From assembly GCF_002088275.1 (NCBI RefSeq), contig NZ_AQQS01000005.1, positions 62,001 through 126,000 of the forward strand: a stretch of DNA of 64,000 nucleotides. Direction: 5' to 3'. Both the position numbers and the translations under genes were made by a program. The notes under the pieces are model-generated. The model had not been told where the DNA came from, ran no database searches, and saw only the letters and a program-made list of their open reading frames with translations. Each line of letters starts with the position of its first letter. Position 1 is the stretch's first letter. This DNA comes from Aurantimonas sp. 22II-16-19i (GTDB lineage Bacteria; Pseudomonadota; Alphaproteobacteria; Rhizobiales; Rhizobiaceae). Shown here one piece after another: positions 29,564 to 38,425 of this stretch.

Positions 29564-30240
29564 GCCGCGACGCTCTGCGAGGCGCTGAGGACGCTTTCGA
29601 AGATGCCGCGCCCGTCGGTGCCGCCATGTTCCGGCTCGATCAGGTTCTCCGGATGCGGCATCATGCCGAGGACGTTGCCGGTTCCATTGACGATGCCGGC
29701 GATGTCGTTGATGGCGCCGTTCGGATTGGTCCCCTCGGCATAGCGCAAGACGATCTGGTCGTTGTCCTGAAGGCCCTTCAGCGTCGCCTCGTCGGCGAAG
29801 TAGTTGCCGTCGTGATGGGCGACGGGGCAGCGAATGACCTGTCCCTGGCCATAGGCGGAGGTGAACCGCGTCGAGGCATTGACCACCTCGAGCTTCACCT
29901 CGCGGCAGACGAAGCGCAGCGCCGCGTTGCGCATCAGGGCGCCGGGCAGGAGCCCGGCCTCGCACAGGATCTGGAACCCGTTGCAGACGCCGAGCACGGG
30001 CACGCCCTTCGCTGCGGCCTCGGCGACCGCCCGCATCACCGGCGAGCGCGCGGCGATCGCCCCGGCCCGCAGATAATCGCCGAAGGAGAAGCCGCCCGGC
30101 ACCACCAGGAGATCGACGTCGGGCAGCGACGTCTCGGTCTGCCAGACGGTCGCCGGCGCCTGGCCGGTGATCGTCGTCAGCGCGGCGATCATGTCGCGGT
30201 CGCGGTTGAGGCCGGGGAGAAGGACGACGGCGGTTTTCAT
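29560..30240 (-). CDS. purQ: Phosphoribosylformylglycinamidine synthase, glutaminase subunit PurQ
   Basis: A 226-residue class I glutamine amidotransferase that supplies ammonia to PurL. Signature parts: [13 protein letters not shown], the oxyanion strand [18 protein letters not shown], the nucleophile Cys in [19 protein letters not shown], and [15 protein letters not shown], with the His and Glu of the triad. The start overlaps the coiled-coil gene upstream by 4 bases (ATGA), and the stop overlaps the next lipoprotein gene. Confidence 0.96.
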   Translation of the reverse strand: MKTAVVLLPGLNRDRDMIAALTTITGQAPATVWQTETSLPDVDLLVVPGGFSFGDYLRAGAIAARSPVMRAVAEAAAKGVPVLGVCNGFQILCEAGLLPGALMRNAALRFVCREVKLEVVNASTRFTSAYGQGQVIRCPVAHHDGNYFADEATLKGLQDNDQIVLRYAEGTNPNGAINDIAGIVNGTGNVLGMMPHPENLIEPEHGGTDGRGIFESVLSASQSVAA

Positions 30241-30497
30241 CGATCGTGCTCGAAAGGTGCGTGCGGCTCGGCCATTTCACGAAGTTCCAGCCGGCGCTCG
30301 ATGCGCTCCAGCTGTTGCTCGTGGCGATCTAGCTTCGCATAGATGTTGTGAACGTCGTTTTGCATCGAGAGCATGTGGCCCCGGATCGAAATGAGCTCCT
30401 GCTTCACTTCGGATATGCCATGGTCGAGCTTGTCAAAGCGCTCATGAAACCGCTTCATCAATTCGAACAGCAATTCGTTCGTCACCTCGGCCATCAC
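30237..30497 (-). CDS. Coiled-coil protein between purS and purQ
   Basis: An 86-residue, charged, helical protein without signal or membrane segments. Heptad-like spacing runs across residues 8-72 ([20 protein letters not shown], then [20 protein letters not shown]), indicating a parallel coiled coil. It lies 12 bases after purS and overlaps purQ by 4 bases, so it is made together with them. Its role is unknown; a structural helper of the PurLQS complex is speculation. Confidence 0.7.
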   Translation of the reverse strand: MMAEVTNELLFELMKRFHERFDKLDHGISEVKQELISIRGHMLSMQNDVHNIYAKLDRHEQQLERIERRLELREMAEPHAPFEHDR

Positions 30498-30509
30498 GAC
30501 GGTTCCCTG

Positions 30510-30758
30510 CTACCCGTGGTCGATTTCCACAGCATAGTTCTCGATCACCGTGTTGGCGAGAAGCTGCGCGCACATGGCGTCGAGCTTCGTCTTGGCGCTG
30601 GCCGCGTCGTCGCCGTCGAGGGTCACGTCGAAGACCTTGCCCTGGCGCACGGAGCCGACGCCCTCGATGCCGAGATTGGACAAGGCGGATTCGATCGCCT
30701 TGCCTTGCGGGTCGAGGACGCCGGTCTTCAGCGTGACGATGATGCGAGCCTTGATCAT
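30510..30758 (-). CDS. purS: Phosphoribosylformylglycinamidine synthase subunit PurS
   Basis: An 82-residue small subunit that bridges PurL and PurQ. Recognisable as MIKARIIVTLKTGVLDPQGK, then VGSVRQGKVFDVTLDG, and a C-terminal ANTVIENYAVEI. It sits 94 bases after purC on the same strand, in the standard alphaproteobacterial order. Confidence 0.95.
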   Translation of the reverse strand: MIKARIIVTLKTGVLDPQGKAIESALSNLGIEGVGSVRQGKVFDVTLDGDDAASAKTKLDAMCAQLLANTVIENYAVEIDHG

Positions 30759-30852
30759 TGGTCCTCTGCGGTCCTCTGGGCGGGAATGCGACGTTCGCTG
30801 GAATAGACCAGCTTGAGTGCCGGTGCCGGCTGTTTCACGGGCCTTCGCCGCT

Positions 30853-31620
30853 TCACTTGACCAACACCGGCCCGGAGGGGCGGGGCGGCTCGTTCTCGTT
30901 CATGATGCCGAGGCGACGGGCGACTTCCTGATAGGCCTCGACCAGCCCGCCCATGTCGCGGCGGAAGCGGTCCTTGTCGAGCTTGTCCTGGGTCTGGACG
31001 TCCCACAGACGGCAACTATCGGGCGAGATCTCGTCGGCGACGACGATGCGCATCATGTCGCCCTCGAACAGGCGGCCGGTCTCGATCTTGAAGTCGACGA
31101 GCTGGATGCCGACGCCGAGGAAGAGGCCGGAGAGGAAGTCGTTGACCCTGATGGCGAGCGCCATGATGTCGTCGATTTCCTGCGGGCTCGCCCAGCCGAA
31201 GGCGGTGATGTGTTCTTCGGAGACCAGCGGGTCGTCGAGGGCGTCGGCCTTGTAGTAGAACTCGATGATCGAGCGCGGCAGGACGGTGCCTTCCTCGATT
31301 CCGAGGCGCTTGGCCAGCGATCCGGCGGCGACGTTGCGCACCACGACCTCGAGCGGGATGATCTCGACTTCCTTGATCAGCTGCTCGCGCATGTTGAGCC
31401 GGCGGATGAAGTGCGTCGGGATCCCCATCTTGTTCAGGTGGGAAAAGATGTACTCCGAGATCCGGTTGTTGAGGACGCCCTTGCCGTCGACGATCTCATG
31501 TTTCTTCTTGTTGAAGGCGGTGGCGTCGTCCTTGAAGAACTGGACGAGGGTGCCGGGTTCCGGACCTTCATAAAGAATCTTGCCTTTGCCTTCGTAGATG
31601 CGGCGGCGACGTGTCATCAT
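30853..31620 (-). CDS. purC: Phosphoribosylaminoimidazole-succinocarboxamide synthase
   Basis: A 255-residue cytosolic SAICAR synthetase for step seven of purine synthesis, joining CAIR and aspartate with ATP. Signatures: [40 protein letters not shown]-like [14 protein letters not shown], and [20 protein letters not shown] with [12 protein letters not shown]. The start at 31620 (MMTRRRR) is preferred over the longer frame. It is the first gene of the purC-purS-coiled coil-purQ unit. Confidence 0.96.
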   Translation of the reverse strand: MMTRRRRIYEGKGKILYEGPEPGTLVQFFKDDATAFNKKKHEIVDGKGVLNNRISEYIFSHLNKMGIPTHFIRRLNMREQLIKEVEIIPLEVVVRNVAAGSLAKRLGIEEGTVLPRSIIEFYYKADALDDPLVSEEHITAFGWASPQEIDDIMALAIRVNDFLSGLFLGVGIQLVDFKIETGRLFEGDMMRIVVADEISPDSCRLWDVQTQDKLDKDRFRRDMGGLVEAYQEVARRLGIMNENEPPRPSGPVLVK

Positions 31621-31992
31621 GAATACTCTATCGAGGTAAGGCTGCGCCCCGGCGGGAATCGCGGAGGGACGAGCGCATATCGACCGGGTGAATAGACCAA
31701 AAGCCCCTCCATCACAATCGGCAGCGCCGTTGTGAGCAAGGATGTGGTGCTTCGTCCGACAATTGCCAAACGATCGGCCCGCTTCGCCGCCGGCGGGCTC
31801 GGACGTCCAGCTTAGCGGTCGCGGCCCTCGGTGGCCGGCGGCGCATGTCATCAAGTCGTCGCAGCCCGTGCGCTAGCGCTTGCGAAGACATCGCCGACAA
31901 TCCCGGGCCTTGAGCAATCGGCTGGGGACCGGTGTGGGCGAAACCCGGGAATTCCCGAAACTGCCGGAAGAACGGGCTGCCGGACAAGCGGC
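31621..31992. other. Intergenic stretch above purC
   Basis: About 370 bases between purC and tRNA-Cys, both minus strand. It should hold the purC promoter. I saw no riboswitch (no purine aptamer core) and no convincing gene or repeat. Confidence 0.4.
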
Positions 31993-32066
31993 TGGAGGCC
32001 TCGGCCGGAATCGAACCGGCGTGCAAGGATTTGCAGTCCTCTGCGTAACCACTCCGCCACGAGGCC
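31993..32066 (-). tRNA. tRNA-Cys (GCA)
   Basis: A 74-base cloverleaf on the minus strand: acceptor GGCCTCG/CGAGGCC, anticodon loop CTGCAAA with anticodon GCA, T-arm GCCGG-TTCGATT-CCGGC, discriminator T and encoded CCA. Confidence 0.96.
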
Positions 32067-32809
32067 TCACCGGCGCTCTACCTACTGAGCAAGCGGTCGT
32101 TTCGCAAGGGGCCAAAACGATCGGCGTTGAATGAATGTGCCGTCGGCCCGCTGCTGCGTGGGCTCGGGCGACCTGCACTCCCGCGGACGCCGCACCTGTA
32201 CGCCTCGTGCAGTTGGGGCGGGGGCCGGGCATCGACCGTCAACCCTGGCGACAATCCCTCGCCCGGCGGCGAATCGAACCGCCGCACGCGCCGGATCCCG
32301 GCAGAGCCGGCTCCTCGCACGCTGCGGCCGACCGCCGCGCGCAGCCGGGCGTGAGTGCGATCATCATCGGTGGCTCCGGCACGATCGGGCGGTTCGGCGT
32401 CGGTCTCGCCGATCTGATGCCATCGGCTTCATCGTCTGGAGATCGACGCGCTCGATCGATGCGCCAGAGGGTGATGCGGCTCCCGTCATCGTGACCGCCC
32501 CGACGGCAGGCCTTTGCTGTCGACCGGTGGTGCCGCCGGTGTCATCGATCGAGAACCGGGAGAAGCCGCCGGCAGGCCAGTCAGGCAGGCAGGATCGCGT
32601 GAGGTCGCCACACGAGGGGCGGGCGGCAGCATCGCTCGCACTGCGGGTCCTTGTGGGAAGAAAAACCCGCTCGTGTGCTGATGAGAGCCCATGAATTACC
32701 AAGGGGAATGAAAAATGACGTGAAGTCGGTTTTCGTGCCCTCTTCGCTTTGTTAAGACTTCCATATTCCTTCCGCCAAGGGAGCGGAGCCGGAAAGCGAG
32801 GTTCCTGGT
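32067..32809. other. Long stretch without a clear gene upstream of the RTX gene
   Basis: About 740 bases. It holds a GC-rich tRNA-like structure at 32260-32351 (see the rejected list), a short frame from GTG 32351 reading SAIIIGGSGTIGR that could be a remnant of a Rossmann-fold gene, and an AT-richer segment at 32690-32790 that is the likely promoter of the RTX gene (TTGTTAAGACTTCCATATTC). No intact gene is supported. Confidence 0.4.
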
Positions 32810-35800
32810 ATGGCTGCATCCGCCGTCTTGTCGACTTTCACCGGCGATCTGTTCATCGATGGCGTTCTCTACGGAACGAGATGGGCGGGCGACCTGACTT
32901 ATAGTTTCGCCGATACGGCGGCCGATTTCGGTCCCGGTTACCGCTTCACCTTCTCGGGGCTAGGAGAGCTCAACGCGGCGCAGCAGTTCGCGGTCCGCTA
33001 CATCATCGGCGACAACGACCCGACCGCTGCGACGCCGCTCGCCTTCACCTACGGCTCCTTCACCGATGTGGCGACGCTCCCGATCAGCTTCGTCGCCAAC
33101 CCGACGACGCCGACGACGATGGTGATCGCCGAGGCTCATGCCGTCGACGACGTCCAGAACGAAATCGACGCCAATCCGATTCCGACGGCCTTCGCCATGT
33201 TTCCCGATCCTTCCGATCCGGCTGATCAGGCCCAGGGCGACGTGTTCTTCGGGACCAATGGGAGCCAGTACCGCGATCCGCGGGTCGGCAACTTCGCCTG
33301 GGCGACCCACATCCATGAACTCGGCCACGCCTTCGGCCTGAAGCATGGCCACGAGCCGAGGCACGGTCTGACCGATCGCGGCCCCGAATACGTGATTCCC
33401 GCGTGGCGCAATTCGCTCGACTACTCGATCATGACCTATTCGAGCAGCCCGAACGTCTATCTCGCGGGGGGATACCAGACCGAGCGCTACGGTTATGCCC
33501 AGACCCTGATGATGTACGACATCGCGGCGCTCCAGCATCTCTACGGCGCCAACTACGCCACCAATGCCACCCACACGACCTACAGCTGGTCGCCGACCAC
33601 CGGCGAGATGTTCGTCAACGGCGTCGGGCAGGGCGTGCCGGGGGCGGGCGATACCGGGTTCGATACCAACAAGGTGTTCCTGACCATCTGGGACGGCGGC
33701 GGCAACGACACCTACGACATGTCGAACTACTCCGCCGACCTGCATATCGACCTCGCGCCGGGCGAATCGTCGCGCATGGATCCCGCCCAGCGCGCCGTCA
33801 CCCACCAGCGCCAGATCCAGGTCGGCGTCGAGCCGGCCGAGGCGCTGATCTCCCAGGGCAACGTCTTCAATGCGCTCCTCTTCAACGGCGACACCCGATC
33901 GCTGATCGAGAATGCCACCGGCGGGTCCGGCAACGACTGGATCGACGGCAACCAGGGCGCCAACCGGCTGATCGGCAATGCCGGAAACGATGTCCTCAAC
34001 GGGCGGGAGGGGGACGACCGGCTGTTCGGCGGCGACGGCGACGACGTGCTCCTCGGGGACCGTCGCAGCGTGCAGGGCTTCAACGGCCCGGGCTTCGTCA
34101 ACGTGCCGACCGGCCAGCCGCTCAATTCGGTGCAGGGGGCCTTCAACCTGACGCCCTATATCGGCACCGTCGCGAGCCCGAACGTCTTTCTGAGCGACAC
34201 CAACCCGCATGTCAGCGCGGTCGTCACCGCCGACAACAACGGCTACGACGCCTTCGCGATCTATGTCGCCGCCCCCGGCATCCTGATCATCGACATCGAC
34301 AACGCGTCCTTCCAGGGCTTCAACGCGCTGGTCGAACTCTTCGATTCCAATCTGACCGCACTGTCCTCGAGCGACGAATCGGCGTCGGATCCCGGCTCGC
34401 GCCAGGACAAGACGAGCGCGCAGGACACGCCGGGCTCGGAAGACCCCTACATCTCCTACGGCATCAACACGCCCGGCTGGTACTACATCACCGTCGACGA
34501 CACGCTGTCGCGCGGTGTCTTTGCCGGCGGCTACACGCTGTCCGTCACGCTGCCGGTCCTCTCCGAGTCACTCGCCAACGAGGGCGCCGACGTGCTGCGC
34601 GGCGGCGGCGGCGCCGATATCCTGCGCGGCCATGGCGGCAACGACTTCCTCGACGGGGGCACCGAGGCCGACGACATCGACGGCGGCAACGGCGTAGACA
34701 CCGCATCCTACGAATTCTCCTTCGGCGGCGTCTCCGTCAACCTGACCACCGGCACCGGCCGCTTCGGCGAAGCCGAGGGTGACATGCTGAAAGACGTCGA
34801 GAACCTTATCGGCTCGCGCTTCAACGACGTCCTGTTCGGCAACGGCGTCGCGAACTCGCTGGCCGGCGCAGGCGGCTCGGATCGCCTCGCAGGCCTTGCC
34901 GGCAACGATGTCCTGGAAGGTGGCGCGGCCGCCGATGAACTGGACGGAGGCGCAGGCTTCGATCAGGCGAGCTATCTCGGCTCTGCCTATGGCGTCACCG
35001 TCAATCTGAGTGCCGGGACAGGCGCAAGGGGCGACGCGGCGGGCGATACGTTGGTCGGGATCGAAGCCGTGACGGGCTCGCAGGCCGTCGACGTCCTCTT
35101 CGGCGACTTCGGGGCGAACGTCCTCAACGGCGAGGGCGGCACGGATACCCTGCGCGGCTATGCCGGCAACGACGTCCTGCGTGGCGGAGCGGGGGCGGAC
35201 ATCATCGAGGGCGGCGGCGGTATCGATCAGGCCAGCTATGACCGGTCCGGTGCTGGTGTTTCCATCAATCTCGGCAACGGCATGGGCTCAGGCGGCGACG
35301 CCGAGGGCGACCGGCTGTCCTTTATCGAGAACCTCGTCGGCTCGGGGTTCGCGGACCTGCTTCTCGGAGATGCCGGGGCAAACACCCTCGAAGGGCGAAA
35401 CGGCAACGACGTGCTGCGGGGCTTTGCCGGCAACGACCGCCTGTACGGCGGCAATGGCAATGACGAACTCTTCGGCGACTTCAACTCCGATTTCCTGGCG
35501 GGGGGAGCGGGCAACGACACGATCTCCGACGGCGCGGGCGCCGACACCGTCTTCGGCGAGGCCGGCGACGACCTCGTCCTCGCCACCGCGGACGGCGCGG
35601 ACGACTCCTATGGAGGCGGTGCCGGCTTCGACCTCCTGAGCTATGCCGAGGCGATCGCCGACGTGGTGATCGACCTCGTCAACGGGAATGCCACTGGCAG
35701 CGACATCGGCACCGATGTCGTCTCGGGATTCGAGCGTGCCGTCGGCGGGGCCGGCAACGACCGCCTGATCGGCGACGCCTTCTCCAGCCTGCTCGGCGGC

Positions 35801-36184
35801 AATGGCGGCAACGACACGCTGCTCGGCAGCGCCGGCAACAACAATCTCTGGGGCGGCGCCGGCAACGACAATCTGCGCGGCTTCTCCGGCTTCGACGTCC
35901 TCATCGGCGGCATCGGCAACGACCGGCTGGAGGGCGGCGGCAACGCCGACAGCTTCGTCTTCGGCAACGGCTTCGGGCGCGACGTCATCGTCGACTTCGA
36001 GGCCACCAACCCGGCCGAGACGATCGACCTGTCGGCGGTCGGCGCCATCGTCAGCTTTGCCGACCTTGCGGCGAACCATCTGACACAGGTCGGCGCCAAT
36101 GCGGTGATCACCGATGCGGCGAACACCATAACGCTGAACAATGTGAACATCGCCGCTCTCGACGCCGGCGACTTCATCTTTTGA
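32810..36184 (+). CDS. Serralysin-like RTX metalloprotease, predicted type I secretion substrate
   Basis: A 1124-residue acidic, glycine-rich protein without Sec signal. Residues about 1-330 form a metzincin protease: zinc motif HELGHAFGLKH (169-179) and a Met-turn with Met208 in SIMTYSSS, followed by the serralysin-type YDIAALQHLYGAN. Several blocks of GGxGxDxLxG calcium-binding repeats follow (from about residue 370), interrupted by a PPC-like beta domain (about 450-580). The end (VFGNGFGRDVIVDFE to DAGDFIF) is a serralysin-type C-terminal secretion region. An ABC exporter for it is not in the window. ATG 32810 is in a good position below an AT-rich promoter. The substrate is unknown. Confidence 0.9.
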   Translation: MAASAVLSTFTGDLFIDGVLYGTRWAGDLTYSFADTAADFGPGYRFTFSGLGELNAAQQFAVRYIIGDNDPTAATPLAFTYGSFTDVATLPISFVANPTTPTTMVIAEAHAVDDVQNEIDANPIPTAFAMFPDPSDPADQAQGDVFFGTNGSQYRDPRVGNFAWATHIHELGHAFGLKHGHEPRHGLTDRGPEYVIPAWRNSLDYSIMTYSSSPNVYLAGGYQTERYGYAQTLMMYDIAALQHLYGANYATNATHTTYSWSPTTGEMFVNGVGQGVPGAGDTGFDTNKVFLTIWDGGGNDTYDMSNYSADLHIDLAPGESSRMDPAQRAVTHQRQIQVGVEPAEALISQGNVFNALLFNGDTRSLIENATGGSGNDWIDGNQGANRLIGNAGNDVLNGREGDDRLFGGDGDDVLLGDRRSVQGFNGPGFVNVPTGQPLNSVQGAFNLTPYIGTVASPNVFLSDTNPHVSAVVTADNNGYDAFAIYVAAPGILIIDIDNASFQGFNALVELFDSNLTALSSSDESASDPGSRQDKTSAQDTPGSEDPYISYGINTPGWYYITVDDTLSRGVFAGGYTLSVTLPVLSESLANEGADVLRGGGGADILRGHGGNDFLDGGTEADDIDGGNGVDTASYEFSFGGVSVNLTTGTGRFGEAEGDMLKDVENLIGSRFNDVLFGNGVANSLAGAGGSDRLAGLAGNDVLEGGAAADELDGGAGFDQASYLGSAYGVTVNLSAGTGARGDAAGDTLVGIEAVTGSQAVDVLFGDFGANVLNGEGGTDTLRGYAGNDVLRGGAGADIIEGGGGIDQASYDRSGAGVSINLGNGMGSGGDAEGDRLSFIENLVGSGFADLLLGDAGANTLEGRNGNDVLRGFAGNDRLYGGNGNDELFGDFNSDFLAGGAGNDTISDGAGADTVFGEAGDDLVLATADGADDSYGGGAGFDLLSYAEAIADVVIDLVNGNATGSDIGTDVVSGFERAVGGAGNDRLIGDAFSSLLGGNGGNDTLLGSAGNNNLWGGAGNDNLRGFSGFDVLIGGIGNDRLEGGGNADSFVFGNGFGRDVIVDFEATNPAETIDLSAVGAIVSFADLAANHLTQVGANAVITDAANTITLNNVNIAALDAGDFIF
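34703..35494 (+). repeat. Three 88-residue repeat modules inside the RTX protein
   Basis: The pattern ASY, then VxVNL/INLxxGxG, GDA-type acidic turn, xxIENLxGSxxxDxLxGD starts at 34703, 34967 and 35231: exactly 264 bp (88 residues) apart. A fourth, more diverged copy starts at 35636 after a 405-bp step. Each module combines a beta segment with a group of calcium-binding nonapeptides. The DNA copies have diverged, so this is an old duplication. Confidence 0.75.
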
Positions 36185-36605
36185 AGGGATCAACCGCTCG
36201 GCAAGGCTGGAGGTTGTCCTGGCTGCGGAGCCGGACGACCCCGCGCAGGCCGTTGCACATCCGGCGCGCCGAAGCGCAGCCTATTTCCTGCGTTCGCGTC
36301 GGCTGCGATGCCCGGCATCGAAACCGACGCCCGGCCAGCCGGGAGAAGGCTTTAACCAAGATCTCAGCGTACCATCACAATTTGCTGAATTGAATATATA
36401 AAAGATCATTCACGCGGTGGGTCTTTAGGGCGGATCTCACCGCGGGGCTGGATCCGTCACGCCGCGTCGACCGATGCGCCGACCGCCTCGCCCCGCTCCG
36501 ACCCTTTCAAATTTCTTGCTTTCGCCACAGTCGGTTAACTCCCGCTTAACCATCGACAGGCAAAAGATTGATTCAAACTATCTGTTAATGCGGACGGCAG
36601 GCGCG
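36185..36605. other. Promoter region of the division cluster
   Basis: About 420 bases without a gene. An AT-rich part at 36360-36415 and a second at 36500-36590 are likely promoters; the latter contains the CtrA-type box at 36535. No terminator with a T run was seen after the RTX gene. There is no murB or murC here, although these normally precede ddlB in this order of bacteria. Confidence 0.5.
36535..36549. promoter_or_regulatory. CtrA-type binding box upstream of ddlB-ftsQAZ
   Basis: TTAA-CTCCCGC-TTAA, an exact match to the TTAA-N7-TTAA consensus bound by the cell-cycle regulator CtrA, lies 57 bases upstream of the ddlB start. CtrA controls ftsQA and ftsZ in Caulobacter and its relatives. 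Function here is inference. Confidence 0.7.
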
Positions 36606-37529
36606 ATGGCCAAGCATGTTGCGGTCTTGATGGGCGGATTCTCCTCGGAGCGACCGGTCAGTCTCTCCTCGGGGAATGCCTGCGCCGACGCGCTCGAAGC
36701 GGTCGGCCATGCCGTCACGCGCCTCGACGTCGGCCGAGACGTCGCTGCGCGTCTCGGGGAGATCGCGCCGGACGTCGCCTTCAACGCGCTGCACGGCCCC
36801 TTCGGCGAGGACGGCACGATCCAGGGCGTGCTCGAATATCTGCAGATCCCCTATACCCATTCCGGCGTCCTCGCCTCGGCCCTGTCGATGCACAAGGGGC
36901 GGGCGAAGATCGTCGCCAAGTCGGCCGGCGTGCCGGTGGCCGAAGCGAAGGTGCTGCATCGGCTTGATGCCGCGCCCGCCCACGTCCTGTCGCCGCCCTA
37001 TGTGGTCAAGCCGGTCGCCGAGGGCTCCAGCTTCGGCGTCCTGATCGTGCGCGAGGACCAAGGCAAGCCGCCGCAGGAGCTCTATTCCGCCGACTGGCCC
37101 TATGGCGACATCGTCATGGTCGAGCGCTACGTCCATGGCCGCGAACTCACCTGCGCGGTAATGGGCGACGTCGCCCTCGACGTGTGCGAGATCGTGCCCG
37201 AAGGCTACGCCTTCTACGACTACGATTCGAAGTACCGGCCGGGCGGCTCACGCCACGTGGTGCCGGCGGAGATCCCCAAGCAGGTCGCCCGCAAGATCCA
37301 GGAGCATTCGCTCGCCGCCCACAAGGCGATGGGCTGCCGCGGCGTGACGCGGTCCGACTTCCGCTACGACGATCGCTTCGGCGAGGGCGGGGAACTCATC
37401 TGGCTGGAAATCAACACCCAGCCCGGCATGACGCCGACTTCGCTGGTTCCCGACATCGCGCGGGCGGCGGGCCATTCCTTCGAGGACCTGATCGCCTGGA
37501 TGGTGGAGGACGCCTCATGCGCCCGCTGA
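36606..37529 (+). CDS. ddlB: D-alanine--D-alanine ligase DdlB
   Basis: A 307-residue cytosolic ATP-grasp ligase making D-Ala-D-Ala for peptidoglycan. Motifs: [45 protein letters not shown], and [23 protein letters not shown] 36606 (MAKHVAV) is preferred; ATG 36588 adds six residues. It overlaps ftsQ by 13 bases. Its position at the head of ftsQAZ makes it the division-cluster copy, while 10928-12025 encodes a longer paralogue. Confidence 0.96.
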   Translation: MAKHVAVLMGGFSSERPVSLSSGNACADALEAVGHAVTRLDVGRDVAARLGEIAPDVAFNALHGPFGEDGTIQGVLEYLQIPYTHSGVLASALSMHKGRAKIVAKSAGVPVAEAKVLHRLDAAPAHVLSPPYVVKPVAEGSSFGVLIVREDQGKPPQELYSADWPYGDIVMVERYVHGRELTCAVMGDVALDVCEIVPEGYAFYDYDSKYRPGGSRHVVPAEIPKQVARKIQEHSLAAHKAMGCRGVTRSDFRYDDRFGEGGELIWLEINTQPGMTPTSLVPDIARAAGHSFEDLIAWMVEDASCAR

Positions 37530-38425
37530 ACCCGAACCATCTTTCAGCCGACATGCACGGCCCCGGACGGCTCGAGCGTGCAAGGTCGCGGATCATGCGG
37601 CGCCTCGAGAAGTTCGTCGCCACCGCTTCGGCGCTGCCGCTTCCGGGCTTCGGCGCCATGGCCTTCGTCGTCGTCTCCGGCAGCGTCGCCTACGGCGTGG
37701 CCCTCGGCGGCCATGCCGGCCAGGTGCTCGACGGCATCGGCCAGCCGCTGGGGTTTGCCATCGACAAGGTGGACGTGCGCGGCAACAGCGAGACCTCGGA
37801 GATCGACGTCCTGCAGGCGCTCTGGATGACCGGCTCGCAGACGCTGCTGTCGCTCGATCCGACGGGCGCGCGCCAGACCCTGGAAGCCATGCCCTGGATC
37901 GATCGCGCCTCGGTGCAGAAGATCTTCCCCGACCGGGTCGAGATCGATCTCGAGGAGCACCGGCCCTACGCCATCTGGCAGACCGGCCAGTCCTTCTTCG
38001 TCGTCAACCGCGAGGGCAAGAAGATCGTGCCCTACGTGCCCGGCCGCTTCGACGCGCTGCCGGTGGTCGTGGGGACCGGCGCTGCCAGCGCGGCCGCCGG
38101 CGTGATCGACGACATGGAGGGGTTTCCCGAGCTTCGCGCAAGGGTCAGGGCGTATGTTCGCGTGGGCAGCCGTCGCTGGGACCTCGAACTGAAGAACGGG
38201 GTCACGATCCGGTTGCCGGAGGACAAGCCCATGGATGCTCTGGCGGAGGTCGTCCTGTTGGATCGGCAGAATACGCTGCTCGAGCGCGACATCGCCGCGG
38301 TCGACATGCGCCTGTCGGACCGGGTCGTCGTCCGGCTGACGCCGGATTCGCTCGGGCGGCGCGCGGAGCGCCTGAAGGAACGGGCGAAGCTGATCAAGCG
38401 CCTTGGCAAGGACAAGCCGGTATGA
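37517..38425 (+). CDS. ftsQ: Cell division protein FtsQ
   Basis: A 302-residue bitopic inner-membrane divisome protein. It has a cytoplasmic N terminus, one membrane segment (about residues 42-70, [20 protein letters not shown]), a POTRA domain starting at [20 protein letters not shown] and the FtsQ beta domain ending in [17 protein letters not shown]. The ATG lies inside ddlB and the stop overlaps ftsA by 4 bases (ATGA), so the three genes are tightly coupled. Confidence 0.95.
   Translation: MRPLNPNHLSADMHGPGRLERARSRIMRRLEKFVATASALPLPGFGAMAFVVVSGSVAYGVALGGHAGQVLDGIGQPLGFAIDKVDVRGNSETSEIDVLQALWMTGSQTLLSLDPTGARQTLEAMPWIDRASVQKIFPDRVEIDLEEHRPYAIWQTGQSFFVVNREGKKIVPYVPGRFDALPVVVGTGAASAAAGVIDDMEGFPELRARVRAYVRVGSRRWDLELKNGVTIRLPEDKPMDALAEVVLLDRQNTLLERDIAAVDMRLSDRVVVRLTPDSLGRRAERLKERAKLIKRLGKDKPV

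Noticed and set aside
32260-32351. Minus-strand tRNA-like or selC-like structure (8-bp CGCCCGGC/GCCGGGCG stem and a GGTTCGATTC T-arm motif)
   Set aside because: The T-stem does not pair in the normal register (G opposite G), there is no UCA or other clear anticodon loop, and no CCA follows. It is best taken as a chance GC-rich palindrome or a decayed tRNA.
32351-32494. Short frame starting SAIIIGGSGTIGR, like a Rossmann-fold start
   Set aside because: Only the first 20 residues look protein-like, third-position GC drops afterwards and no ribosome-binding site is seen. Not enough for a gene call.
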